Source: Solen grandis (taxonomy: Eukaryota; Mollusca; Bivalvia; Adapedonta; Solenidae). From it: a stretch of 64,000 bases of DNA. Each line of letters starts with the position of its first letter. Positions within the stretch are counted from its first letter, which is position 1. A model generated the notes under the pieces. It saw nothing but the letters and a program-made list of their open reading frames with translations, did no database searches and was not told the origin of the DNA. Location: NCBI GenBank assembly GCA_021229015.1, contig CM037780.1, positions 70,193,656 to 70,257,655 on the forward strand, given 5' to 3'. Positions 33,053 to 43,879 of this stretch are shown piece by piece. A program made the position numbers and the translations under genes.

Positions 33053-34166
33053 GGTAAGATATCATATGGGCAACTGAACTGGACGCTTATTAAACCATAA
33101 AGAATGACGCAATTGGAATACTCAGTTAATATCTCGGAAAAGCTTGTTCGAGATATTACATTCAATTTCGTATCAATAGACGCATTGAATATTATCTGAA
33201 AAGAACAAGAATGCCTCCCAAAATAAAAATTAAAAGGTCCGAACGACATAGGTCATTTCATCGTCATTTCATCGTTTTTGGGCTTACAATCCAGAAATAA
33301 AATGAAAACTGTAAATGATAATAATGAAATGGTGTCAAGTGCTGATTTATTGCAGTCTCCCTCTCATGGAAGTTACGAACCCTGCTTCACTCCCCCCTCG
33401 AGAAGTTTCTGAAGAACTGATTCATTGACACAATCTTCCCCTTGCCCTCAAGATACCTCGATACCTACCAGTAACACCATGCAAATATAAGTCTAGAAAA
33501 ATACGAGAAGTGGAACTAAGATTAAGGAGCTGAACTTTTGGTTTAAAACTTTTAATCAGGCCTATGTTTTATTTAAACAGCTTTATTTTATAGTTGCTTC
33601 AGCTAATTGAAGATACTGTTCTGTATAAACAAGGATATGTGAAAAAATCTTATTTACCTAATATTAGTACATATGTTCTGAAACAAAATAAAAAAATTGA
33701 TGTTTAACAGTTTTATTTTTAACCCTCTAAAATTTGTCACATCAATAATTCAAAATGTCCCATTAGATTTGAAAATGTCCCATTGATTTTAGCAAATGAT
33801 GGGCCATAGTCCCATTGAAAAAAATTCTTTCCAAGTCACTGCTATGTTCGAATCTTATTTCAGCCACAGAACTTCGGTATTTCGGTTAGCTGACAGGATA
33901 TGCACACCTTTGATTCAAGATGTACCATCTGTAAAAATTTGAAGAAAATCCGACCATAAATGACGGCTGTAGAGCGCGAACACCATTTTTCACTATTTTT
34001 AGCTGTGACGTCATGTGACGTCATAGGGTGCTGAAAATCATTGAAATCAAAATTTCCTCACGTGACTAATAAGCCATAAAAATTTCATCGTCCTAGGACT
34101 ATTGCAACATATAAAAATAAGCGTTTAGTTAGGAAGAAGAAAAGAATAATAATAATAATAATAATA

Positions 34167-36142
34167 ACTAGATGTCATTCGTGAAAACGAATGATAGGAC
34201 TTTCTGCAAGCTGTGGTAATGCAAAAAGCAGGAGATAGAAGTTTCATGTAATTACTCACCTCTGGTAGTATTTCATGTTCATGCTGAACAATTGACATTA
34301 TATTCCGAAATTAGTGCAAATGATAAGAACTAAGTATTAGTCTATGACGTCACATGACGTCATATGATATCATAACTCTAAACATATGTAGAAATTCTGC
34401 AGAACTGCAAACTGTTTAAGTTTCAACTTTCTTTCTCATCCTGAAGCTCTCTAATCCTAAAATGAAATTTTCGGTCCTATGTTCGAATCTTATTTCAGCC
34501 ACAGAACTTCGGTCTTTCGGAATTTCAGTTAGCTGACAGGATATGCACACCTAACTTTCAAGATGTACCATCTGTGAAAATTTGAAGAAAATCCGACCAT
34601 AAATAGCGGCTGTAGAGCGTGAACACCATTTTTCACTATATTTAGCTCTGACGTCACATGACGTCATAGTGTGCTAAAGATGCTTTTGTTCAAAAGGGCA
34701 TATTTTACTGTCATAACTCTGAAATTTTCGTTATTCTGAACAACTGGCATCATGTCAAAATCATTGCCCAAATATGAAAATTAAGAAGTATGCTTATGAC
34801 GTCACAAGACGTCATATGACGTCAAGACTCAAGATATATGTAGAAATTCTGCAGAACTGCAAACTGTGTAAGTTTCAACTTTCTATCTCATCCTGAAGCT
34901 CTTTAATCCTAAAATGAAATTATCGGTCCTATGTTCGAATCTTATTTCAGCCACAGAACTTCGGTCTTTGGGAATTTCGGTTAGTTGACAGGATATGCAC
35001 ACCTGAGTTTCAAAATGTACCATCTGTGAAAATTTGAAGAAAATCCGACCATAAATGACGGCTGTAGAGCGTAAACACCATTTTTCACTATTTTTTGCTG
35101 TGACGTCATGTGACGTCATAGGGTGCTGAAGATGCTTTTGTTCAAAAGCGCATACTTTGCTTTCATAACTTTGAAATTTTCATTATTCTGAACAACTGGC
35201 ATCATGTCGAAATCATTGCCCAAAAATGAAAATTAAGAAGTATGCTTATGACGTCACATGACTTCATATGACGTCACGACTCAAAATTTTTGTAGAAATT
35301 CTGCAGAACTGCAAACTGTGTAAGTTTCAACTTTCCATCTCATCCTGAAGCTCTTTTATCCTAAAATGAAATTTTCGGTCCTATGTTCGAATCTTATTTC
35401 AGCCACAGAACTTCGGTCTTTCGGAATTTCGGTTAGCTGACAGGATATGCACACCTTTGATTCAAGATGTACCATCTGTGAAAATTTGAAGAAAATCCGA
35501 CCATAAATGACGGCTGTAGAGCGCGAACACCTTTTTTCACTATTTTTAGCTGTGACGTCACATGACGTCATAGGGTGCTGAAGATGCTTTTGTTCAAAAG
35601 CGCATACTTTCCTTTCATAACTCTGAAATTTTCATTATTCTGAACAACTGGCATCATGTCGAAATCATTGCCCTAACATGAAAATTAAGAAGTATGCTTA
35701 TGACGTCACATGACGTCATATGACGTCACGCCTCAAAATATTTGTAGAAATTCTGCAGAACTGCAAACTGTGTAAGTTTCAACTTTCTATCTCATCCTGA
35801 AGCTCTTTTATCCTAAAATGAAATTTTCGGTCCTATGTTCGAATCTTATTTCAGCCACAGAACTTCGGTCTTTCGGAATTTCGGTTAGCTGACAGGATAT
35901 GCACACCTTTGATTCAAGATGTACCATCTGTAAAAATTTGAAGAAAATCCGACCATAAATGACGGCTGTAGAGCGCGAACACCATTTTTCACTATTTTTA
36001 GCTGTGACGTCATGTGACGTCATAGGGTGCTGAAAATCATTGAAATCAAAATTTCCTCACGTGACTAATAAGCCATAAAAATTTCATCGTCCTAGGACTA
36101 TTGCAACATATAAAAATAAGCGTTTAGTTAGGAAGAAGAAAA

Positions 36143-36176
<34 letters not shown>

Positions 36177-36274
36177 CATAACAAACCCAATAGGACTTTC
36201 TGCTTTAGGCAGAAAGTCCTAATAATAAACATAACAAACCCAATAGGACTTTCTGCTTTAGGCAGAAAGTCCTA
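34167..36274 (+). mobile_element. D-family element copy 2, uninterrupted
   Basis: Starts ACTAGATGTCATTCGTGAAA right after the (AAT)n tail of copy 1. Units have GGTCCTATGTTCGAATC at 34472, 34925, 35378 and 35829, again about 452 apart. It differs from copy 1 by only scattered substitutions, so the pair is a recent head-to-tail duplication. It ends with (AAT)n and two copies of a hairpin. Confidence 0.82.
36145..36274 (+). repeat. (AAT)n tract and doubled 3' hairpin of family D
   Basis: After (AAT)n, a block of 56 bases containing ACATAACAAACCCAATAGGA and the hairpin AGGACTTTCTGC-TTTA-GGCAGAAAGTCCT occurs twice in direct order. AGGACTTTCTGC also occurs at the 5' end of both D copies, so it links the two ends. 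Confidence 0.85.
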
Positions 36275-37920
36275 ATTAAAGATATTTAAAAAAAAAAAAG
36301 TGAACATGATATTGTAATCTGTATATTAATTGTATAAATTATAATGTTTGTATTTTTTTAAACCAAAAATTCCTATTAAAAAAAAGAATAAAAAAGTAGA
36401 GGAGTGATAAGGATCGGTTGATGTCTTCTGTATGATCAGTGAATTTTTTACAATTTTTGCTGCACGAGTCCTGGGACTTGCTAGGCTAAACGATTATGAG
36501 TCCCAACATGGAATGTATGCATCCAACTTTATTTTCAATAGCATTTTTTTTATATTTTATGCATACAGTGCATGCACTGAAATCAAAACATTGCATCCAT
36601 GACAGCTAAAACATTGCATCCAGGATGCAGAGGGGGAAAAAAATCAGTGTATATGCTTCTTTTTAGCAGAAAATTACAGTTCTTTTAATGTACAGAAAAA
36701 AAAATTAAAGGAGTGGGTTATGGTGATTATTACAAATTTTTACAAACAATCAGGAACAAAAAGTAATATAAATTCCATGATATCAGATTCCTTTAATGTA
36801 AATGTTTCCAAAAGTGAAAGAAAATCCGCAAAAACTGATGACATTTAGAAATTTCTGGTTATTTTTTATTTATATGGTCAGAGAAAGTTGTGCATCTACT
36901 CTGCAAATTACTTACAGTGTGTCTTTTTAGCTTTTATCCACAAAACAAATGCATTACCTTTAACTGTTTTCCAACACAAAATCAAAATTTTGCATACCTG
37001 TCACATCACCATGAATCTGACAGGTTTTTAATGCAAGAGAAATATAAAACTGATTAGACCTAGTCAATGTTCATTCTTTCTTTTTTTTCTTTCATTTCTT
37101 CAAAGATTGTCAGCAATCTTGAGAAAAAAATAAGCATTTAAATTTTTATGCACTAAAAAATTCACAAACCTGGCAAGTAATAAGCTGACTTTTTATACAA
37201 AATCAAAGCAAAATGAGGAGAGGGCAAAAAACTTTGTTGAATAATTATAGTCATGGTCATTTCTTTCTTTTATGTATTCTTTTGCACTCTACTGTAATGA
37301 AAATGTTAAGATGCCAAATACATTTTACCAGTTATGTCCGACATTGTTGTTGCTTCGGTATGTGATTTTACTTTTTTCAATACTAGAACTATTTCCATGA
37401 TTAAGTTGCATCTGACTGCAGTCTGAAATTTTAAATATCAAGCAGTTTTAACCTGATATAAATTTGGAAATTTGCCTTTTAATCTCTACTTAAACCATGG
37501 TAAAATCGCTTCGGCAATTATTGCTAACAGTCTGGTACCAGACCTTCCTGCATCTGGCAAATGCCTGTCAATCAGTGAAAGTGGGCGGTACAAATGTAAT
37601 TCAGTTTTCAAATACAGTACCCAGACACATATTTATTACACAGCCATTGACTATTAATTAGCACCACAAGACGTCCAGTATAATCACTGTCGGCATATGA
37701 TAGGTATATCAAAGGATATAAAGCAATTTGTAGGTTTTTGCAGACAAAAATGCAAGTCCCCTGCAGACGCAATTTAATATTAAAGCACCCCAGGAAATTG
37801 GATTTTGAAAGGTAGGCGCCCCAGCATCGGGGCGCTTAAAATGACCTGGTACAGGCCTTGATATTTGTCACGAATTTTAGGGTGGTTGGAAAATAGCTTT
37901 TGCGAGAAGCTTTGTATAAA
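36275..37920. other. SERF intron 1, no recognised feature
   Basis: AT-rich sequence. A short GC-rich hairpin GGCGCCCCAGCATCGGGGCGC lies at 37816-37836. No exon or complete repeat is seen. Confidence 0.4.
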
Positions 37921-38008
37921 GCATATCAAGGGGTGAGAGCAAAAATATGCTAAGTGCATATAAATATATAAGCACTTAGCATAGTTTCGCTCTCAATCCT
38001 TGATATGC
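37921..38008. repeat. 88-bp near-perfect palindrome
   Basis: GCATATCAAGGGGTGAGAGC at the start pairs with GCTCTCAATCCTTGATATGC at the end. The inner parts ATATGCTAAGTGCATATA and TATAAGCACTTAGCATA also pair, giving arms of about 42 bases with a handful of mismatches and a very short loop. It could be a small inverted-repeat transposon or the template of an RNA hairpin. Confidence 0.85.
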
Positions 38009-38494
38009 AAAGTGATGAATATGTGTAAAAATGTTTCAGTTACTCATATGTGTCATCAATGGAAACTGTCAAAAAGTTTTAAATGAAAAAAATGATTGTC
38101 AAATGTGGTGAGTGTATTAGGTCTGCAGTTCTCTTGAATAAAGTTGCAAACTTTTTTGCGACCATGGATGCCAAACAGAAAAAATTAATAAGAACAACAA
38201 ATAAAGACTCTATAAATTTCCAATCATGATAACATTAACTCTCTGAAATGGAATTTTGGTGCAAATTAAACAGATACCAAACACTGTTTATTTTGAAAAT
38301 ACCCTGAAAACTAGTAACTTTTTATGTTGTCACCGCTGACCTATATTAGAATGAATGCTGCTCTGTTTTGATCAAATGATTTAAGATACAAAGTGTACAG
38401 AGAATGAAAAATTGATGTTGCACCAAATGAATTTTAAAAAATTGTTCTCATTTGTTTTATCTTAAATTTTGCAAACTAATTATCCATCTAGTTT

Positions 38495-38750
38495 GTCTCT
38501 TTATGTCAACTATACTCTCATTTTCAGTTCACTAACGAGAACTCAATACGCCGTTTTGGAAACTTTTTTGACTGTTGCTGATTTGATCAGTTTGTCTTTT
38601 CAATTTGTTTTCAATAACCACTGACAACATTTGAAGGGAATATATTGTTGTATTCAGAAACTTAAAGGTGAGGGATTGTTTTGTTCATTTTTCTTGCAAG
38701 AACTTCTTATTTTGACGATAACTGAATACTCCGGATTAAGTTATCTGACG
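38495..38750 (+). repeat. Segment duplicated at 4565-4845
   Basis: See the partner block. Here it ends about 100 bases from SERF exon 1, in the first part of the intron. Same orientation as the partner. Confidence 0.7.
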
Positions 38751-38851
38751 TTTCGATTGATCAACCATCATATTCTAACGGTTTCTGTAATGATTAAACT
38801 AAAGCTACAAAATTTTTTAAGTCTTTATCATCTCGATGACAGTATACTTAC

Positions 38852-38858
38852 GAGTCAT
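38852..38858 (-). CDS. SERF2: SERF/4F5 family protein, exon 1 (start codon)
   Basis: On the - strand, CCCACAATGACTC|GTAAGTATA gives ATG ACT C and a consensus GTAAGT donor. Joined to exon 2 (GT GGA AAC CAG) this makes MTRGNQRE, the exact canonical start of SERF2-type proteins, and the phase fits. A first exon with only M, T and one base of R is the usual gene structure of this family as far as I know. The main doubt is the 17.7-kb distance; another ATGACNC|GT site cannot be fully excluded. Confidence 0.72.
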
Positions 38859-38960
38859 TGTGGGAAATTAGCTCTATCCTTAAAATTGTATTAGGACGTC
38901 AGCAGATTTTCCAAATTAGTTATTGACTCCGACTACGCATGCGTGAACGTTGATGATGTG
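38859..38960 (-). promoter_or_regulatory. Probable SERF promoter / 5' untranslated region
   Basis: ACGCATGCGT, a perfect 10-base palindrome close to the NRF-1 site, lies at 38935-38944, about 77 bases upstream of the SERF start codon on the - strand. There is no TATA box at a sensible distance. This fits a housekeeping promoter, but no start site can be shown from sequence alone. Confidence 0.35.
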
Positions 38961-39357
38961 AAGACGTTAGAATTGCACATTCGTTACAATCACTATCTTT
39001 CCCGGCGCTTCAATTATGGGTTAGAGATGTGCATAAAAAGTAATTATGTAACTAATATTGATACTGAGCATGCGTTGAGGACATTAGACGTCAATTTTGA
39101 CAGCTCCGATAAATCCTCAAAGAAATACGAAATCCTTTGCTAAAACTCGTTCTAATTTGTTCACACATTATTTTTTGCTTTGCATTGATTTTAATCAATA
39201 TTTACGTTCTGCTCTGTAATTTATCAATACCCGGCGGTTTTTTGTTCCAATCGATCTATCTAACGGGAAAGTTTTCATTGACAACAAAAGAAATCAATCA
39301 CTTCCGGTAGTTCAAATTGTCAACATCGATTCATTCCAACAGCGATCTAGACTACTA

Positions 39358-40122
39358 ATGAGTCAGAAACTAAGAAAGTACATTGCTGATCAGCCTCAAT
39401 CACCAAGTGGATTTAGATATAAGACACCAATTCTTGTATCAGACAGCAAAGGATTCACTTTACGGAACGCTTGCCGTGATAGTGAATTCTCTCTTGAATC
39501 CTGGTGTATCTCCGGCACAAACGTCAACTTGATAGAAGAAAGGATCTCAAAAGCTATACAGAGACATAACCAGATAATTATTTACGTATGGCCAGGAACC
39601 TGTGATATAACTTTCAAAGAAGGAAAATGTATTTATTTAAGAAGTCGGAATCTCACAACAGTCTACAATATCATAAAGCAATATAAGAGAGCAATAAGAA
39701 TTGTCAGCCAATACCCTGTTGCGGAAATAAGATTCGCTCACTGCCCCATCTTATCCATAAGAAATTACTATAAATCAAAGGGCCACCAAACAGCAGAAAT
39801 ATTCAAATCAGACGACTTTCAAGCTACCAAGCAAATAGAGAAACTGAATAATGAAATTTTAACTCTGAACAACTCCGTCAGCAAAAACACTCTGAAAGTC
39901 AGCAAATACTTCTTCAGGAACAGAAAAATCAAAAAAGGAGGCTACAGAAAAAGTATAAATATTTCCATCAACAAAAGTGACGATGTACATCCGGGTCAAT
40001 TCCTCAGCCTAGCCATCGCCAAGCAACTTCTCTTGGACTCATACAAGGAGTGCTTCGTCACACAGGAGACCGAACTGGCCCAACTTCTAGACGAGGAGAA
40101 AGAACTACAGACCATCATATAG
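39358..40122 (+). CDS. LINE ORF1, SGNH-hydrolase-like protein
   Basis: An intact 254-residue frame from ATG to TAG. TPILVSDSKGFTLR (residues 23-36) has the D-S-x-G of SGNH block I, with Ser30 as the likely nucleophile. IIYVWPGTCDITF (74-86) corresponds to block III. SDDVHPGQF (207-215) carries the DxxH of block V. The region 156-250 is rich in Lys, Asn and Glu and may form a coiled coil and bind RNA. Esterase-type ORF1 proteins are known in CR1-group LINEs, where they are thought to help ORF1p particle formation or membrane binding. It is the only intact long frame in this element, although ORF2 is broken. Confidence 0.75.
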   Translation: MSQKLRKYIADQPQSPSGFRYKTPILVSDSKGFTLRNACRDSEFSLESWCISGTNVNLIEERISKAIQRHNQIIIYVWPGTCDITFKEGKCIYLRSRNLTTVYNIIKQYKRAIRIVSQYPVAEIRFAHCPILSIRNYYKSKGHQTAEIFKSDDFQATKQIEKLNNEILTLNNSVSKNTLKVSKYFFRNRKIKKGGYRKSINISINKSDDVHPGQFLSLAIAKQLLLDSYKECFVTQETELAQLLDEEKELQTII

Positions 40123-40457
40123 ACAGGCAAGGGAGACGGAATGTAGTAAAGAGTTTAGGTGAGTTTATCATATCAGTCTTTACTACACGAAATCTCTCTC
40201 ACAACCAAATCTACAAAAATTAAAAATAAATAAATGCAGCTTTGCGTAAGCCTCTTTATCATCACAACCATCACACTGAAATTGATAGATGTAGACCCAA
40301 TAAATGAACTTAGCTGTGAGTCAAACGCACGAGAATGACAAATCCAGCAATATATCACATAAGGCAGCTTTCTAACAACAGCAAGAAGATTGAAATCTCT
40401 AAGAAATAAACCTTAAAAAAAAGCAATTGTTTATCACCTTACTTAATTTTAGTACTA

Positions 40458-43386
40458 TTAGCAATTGCAAACAACATTAACCCAAACCCTGGGCCAACCC
40501 ACAATGACAGTACTGTTTACCCCAGTGGCACATGTGACCAACCTGTCACCTGGGATGACAAAGCAGTTAGATGCGATGCACGTGACCAGTGGTTTCACGT
40601 TAATTGTCAAGATATCAATAGCAGAACATACAGTTACCTCGTAGTAGATGAAAACATTTCAGTAAGATGGGACTGTATCTTCTGTAACAGCCCAAATTAT
40701 GATACCTTTTGTTATGGTTCAACTTCCATTCCAACTAGTAACAGTTTTAGCCCGTTGGATGAGAGCTTAGACATTAATGAAACGGAAACCATCAATCCAA
40801 GACACCCATCAACACCTAAGCGCAGTAAAACAAAAAGTAATGGTAAACCTTTTATCCCATTGAGAATACTAAATGCCAACTGTCAGTCCATCAAAAATAA
40901 ACAACACCAAGTACAAAATATAATAGATAGCACTAAAACAGATGTAATCATAGCTACATAAACTTGGCTTGACTCTGAAATACAAAACAGTCAGATATTC
41001 CCACCAGACTATAACATATACCGTAAAGACAGAAAAGGGAATAAAAATGGGGGAGGGGTTCTCATTGCCATAACCAGTAAATTCCTAAGCTCAGAAATTC
41101 CAGAATTAGACACAAACTGTGATATTATATGGGCACGTATCCAACAGAAAGGAACAAAAAAAAGACAACAACATATATATATGTTCATATTACAACCCTT
41201 AAACATCAGACAGAGGAAGCTGAACAGAATTGGAAACATCAGTCCAAAGAGCAACCCAAAGAAATGCATGCCAACTAATTGGAGGAGATTTCAACATACC
41301 AGGCTGGAACTAGGCAAATAAAACTCTGCGCCAAAGAACCCAGACTTGCACTATTACTTCACAGATATCCTTGACGACAAGGATTGACCCAGTAAGTACA
41401 AGAACCAACAAGAAACAGCAACACTCTTGATCTACTAATAACAAATAACCCTACCAAAATTATGAGGACAGAAGTTATGCAAGGAATCTCAGACCATGAT
41501 ATTGTATATTCTGAGTTTAACTCAAGCCCATTAGTAAGTCATCAGAAACCTAGAAAAATCCCATTCTGTAAAAAAAGCAAAATGGAACAGCATGAGAGAG
41601 GACATGAAAATATTACATGACAGCATACAAAAAGAAAGCATGAGCAAAAAATCAAATGTCAATACACTCTGGAATATTTTTAAAGAAAGCATTGAAAGAA
41701 GTACAAACCAACATATCCCGTCAAAAACATGCAAAATCAAAGATAAGAATCCTTGGATAACTAAAGAAATTAAAACACTTATGAAGAGGAGAGACAGAGC
41801 TTACAAAAAGAAAAAGAAATCAAACAATCCCTCAGACATTAAAAGATTTAAAGAAATAAAACAGACTGTACAAAGGAAATCCAGACAAGCTTATTGGAAT
41901 TATATTGAAGGCATTATAACACCTGAAAATACAAATGACAATAGTAGTGTCACCAAAAGATTCCGGACCTACATCAAACAAAAAAGAGTGATAAAAGTGG
42001 AGTAGCACCTTTGAGAGTAAATGGCAAACTTGAAACTGATCCCAAAAAGAAGGAAAGTTTATTAAATAAACAATTCAAGTCAGTTTTCTCATCAGCAAAC
42101 CCCATCAGCAAAAGAGAATTCTATGAGCAAAACTTCATGGTTGACACATCAAGTAAGTATCCAGACAGTGGAGTTATAGAAATCATAAATAAGGGAGTGG
42201 AAATACAGTTAAAAAATCTGAAACCCCATAAAACTGCAGACCCAGACAACACAAAGATTTAAGTACTCAAGGAACTTGCTAGTGAGATAGACCCGATCCT
42301 AACAATCATATTTAATGTCTCAATGGCAACAGGAAGAATACCATTTGACTGGCAAACTGCATTTGTGACACAAACATTTAAAAAAGGTCAAAAATACATA
42401 CATGTACCAGCAACTTATAGACCAATTTCCCTCACATGTATTTGCTGTAAAATCATGGAACATATAGTCACCGGTAATATAATGAAACATGCGGAGTCCA
42501 ACAATATACTATACCCCTTCAACATGGCTTTAGGAATAAACATTAATGTGAAACACAACTACTTGAATGTATCGACGACCTAACAAAACAACTTGAAATG
42601 GGAAAACAAGTTTATTTTTATTCTACATAAATGCAGATTATTTGCAGACGACACTGTAGTTTACCTATCTATCGCGTCAGATAATGATTGCCATAGACTC
42701 CAATCAGACATGGATAAACTAGCAACGTGGGAAAAAATGGCTAATGGAGTTTCATAAAAATGGAATTATAATCTCCACGGTCATATACTTAAACATGAAA
42801 CATCGACAAAATATCTTGGATGTACTATCACTAGAGATTTAGACTGGAGCGAGCATATCCAAAACATAACAAGCAAAGCCAGTCGAAGCCTGGGATTCTT
42901 GCAACGTAATTTACGTATAAATTCTAAAACTATCAAAGAACAAACGTACAAAACCTTAGTCAGACCCCAAGTAGAATATGCAACAACTGTTTGGGACCCC
43001 TACTGATAAAACTGAAAAAGTACAAAAAAGAACCGCGAGATACGTTACCAATCGACATAGAAATCGCTCAAGTGTAAGCGATATGCTACAAGAATTAGGA
43101 TGGAAAAGCCTCCAATCTAGACGCAAATAATCTAGACTTATAATGTTCTATAAAATAGCTAACAACATAGTCGCAATAAAAAAAAAAGAAAATTATCTCC
43201 AAAAGCCGAATAGACAATCAAAACACACAAATAATCATGCCTATGCACAGTAACTGCCACCAAAGACTGTAGGAAATGGTCGTTCTCCGTAAACACCATC
43301 AGAGACTGGAACAAATTGCCACCGGATATAGCCTCAGCTGAGTCAATTGAGATATTCAGAACTAAAGTGACAACACTCACTAATTA
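40458..43386 (+). pseudogene. LINE ORF2, PHD finger + endonuclease + reverse transcriptase (broken)
   Basis: NPNPGPT, then a PHD-like finger (GTCDQPVTWDDKAV, DARDQWFHVNCQD, WDCIFCNSPN at 40480-40710). The endonuclease starts LRILNANCQSIKNKQ (about 40861) and reads to DVIIAT, where the expected ETW glutamate codon is TAA (40959). After it come TWLDSEIQNSQIFPPDYNIY, YRKDRKG and GGGVLIAI. The linker runs 41592-42005. RT begins with LKPHKTADPDN and has ATYRPISLTCICCKIMEHIV (about 42415-42475). A deletion near 42600 removes the fingers/palm centre, and then FADDTVVYLSI (about 42637) and TSTKYLGCTITRDLDWSEHI follow. The last match is WNKLPPDIASAESIEIF near 43310-43360. Confidence 0.85.
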
Positions 43387-43400
43387 AACCCAAAATATCT

Positions 43401-43879
43401 GTTTTTATCCTGTTTTTAACCATCGCGTTTCCGTATAATCAATAGTTAAATGGGCAGTAAACGGAAGAAGTTTTTTTTGTTGTTGTGTCGCTGTTTGATA
43501 TTCATAACATTTCCATTGTGTGGATATATATGCCTACTTAAGGACTTTGAAAACGCACGCTTGTAACCAGGAGATATTCTAATATAAAAGTCCTGCTATG
43601 ACATTTTTTACACAAAATACCAAGGACTCTATCAAATGTATAGCATATCTTTTTTCTTTTGGTGATACAGACCCGGATTCAACATGTGTGTGTGTATGGG
43701 GGGGGGGGGGGGTGCAGGGGACACGTGCCCACCATCGATGGCTTGGTCATACAATTTTCTAGGCTATTTCGATGAAATTGTAGTGATTTAGGTTAATTTT
43801 TGTGCTCTGTAGTGGAAATCCCCATTGTGAACCCCTTACTGAAATAAAGTTCCTGTTTATGGGACCCTACGGATAGAGA
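43401..43879. other. LINE 3' tail and spacer
   Basis: Presumed 3' untranslated part of the first LINE, then (TG)n and a run of 15 G at 43684-43712. No coding. Confidence 0.4.
43684..43712. repeat. (TG)n followed by poly-G (15)
   Basis: ATGTGTGTGTGTATG runs directly into a G homopolymer (43698-43712). Confidence 0.85.

Larger units (their letters stand above)
30943..33841. mobile_element. Terminal-inverted-repeat element inserted in D copy 1 (hAT-like ends)
   Basis: Begins CAGTGACTTGGAAA and ends with its exact inverse TTTCCAAGTCACTG. The 6 bases CTATGT occur just before (30937-30942) and just after (33842-33847). The second D copy has a single CTATGT at the matching spot (35833-35838), an empty site that proves the boundaries. 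CAGTG termini fit hAT-type elements, but a 6-base duplication is not the usual 8, so the superfamily is open. Possible remains of its own gene: an ATG at 33211 followed by PPKIKIKRSERHRSFHR, unrecognised. Confidence 0.85.
29272..34166 (+). mobile_element. D-family element copy 1, ~452-bp tandem core, interrupted
   Basis: Starts ACTAGATGTCATTCGTGAAA with hairpin ATTCGT..ACGAAT and AGGACTTTCTGC. The core unit is about 452 bases (GGTCCTATGTTCGAATC at 29577, 30029, 30481 and 30932) and carries clusters of TGACGTCA. A 2.9-kb insertion (30943-33841) splits the fourth unit. The end is an (AAT)n run joined straight to a second copy. Open frames on the - strand beginning MTSHDVTAKNSEK recur once per unit and are repeat artefacts. 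Confidence 0.82.
39150..43400 (+). mobile_element. Non-LTR retrotransposon (LINE, CR1/Jockey-like), decayed
   Basis: In order: a 5' leader (39150-39357), an ORF1 with an SGNH-hydrolase pattern, a PHD-like finger, an APE-type endonuclease, a linker, and reverse transcriptase up to the C-terminal WNKLPPD block. The RT middle is deleted near 42600. It begins head-to-head with the SERF gene, about 0.5 kb from its start codon. Confidence 0.85.

Noticed and set aside
29987..36023. Five near-identical 71-78 codon frames beginning MTS(H/C)DVTAKNSEK
   Set aside because: One per D unit, in step with the ~452-bp repeat, and starting within the TGACGTCA palindromes. Identity follows from recent duplication of the unit, not from coding constraint.
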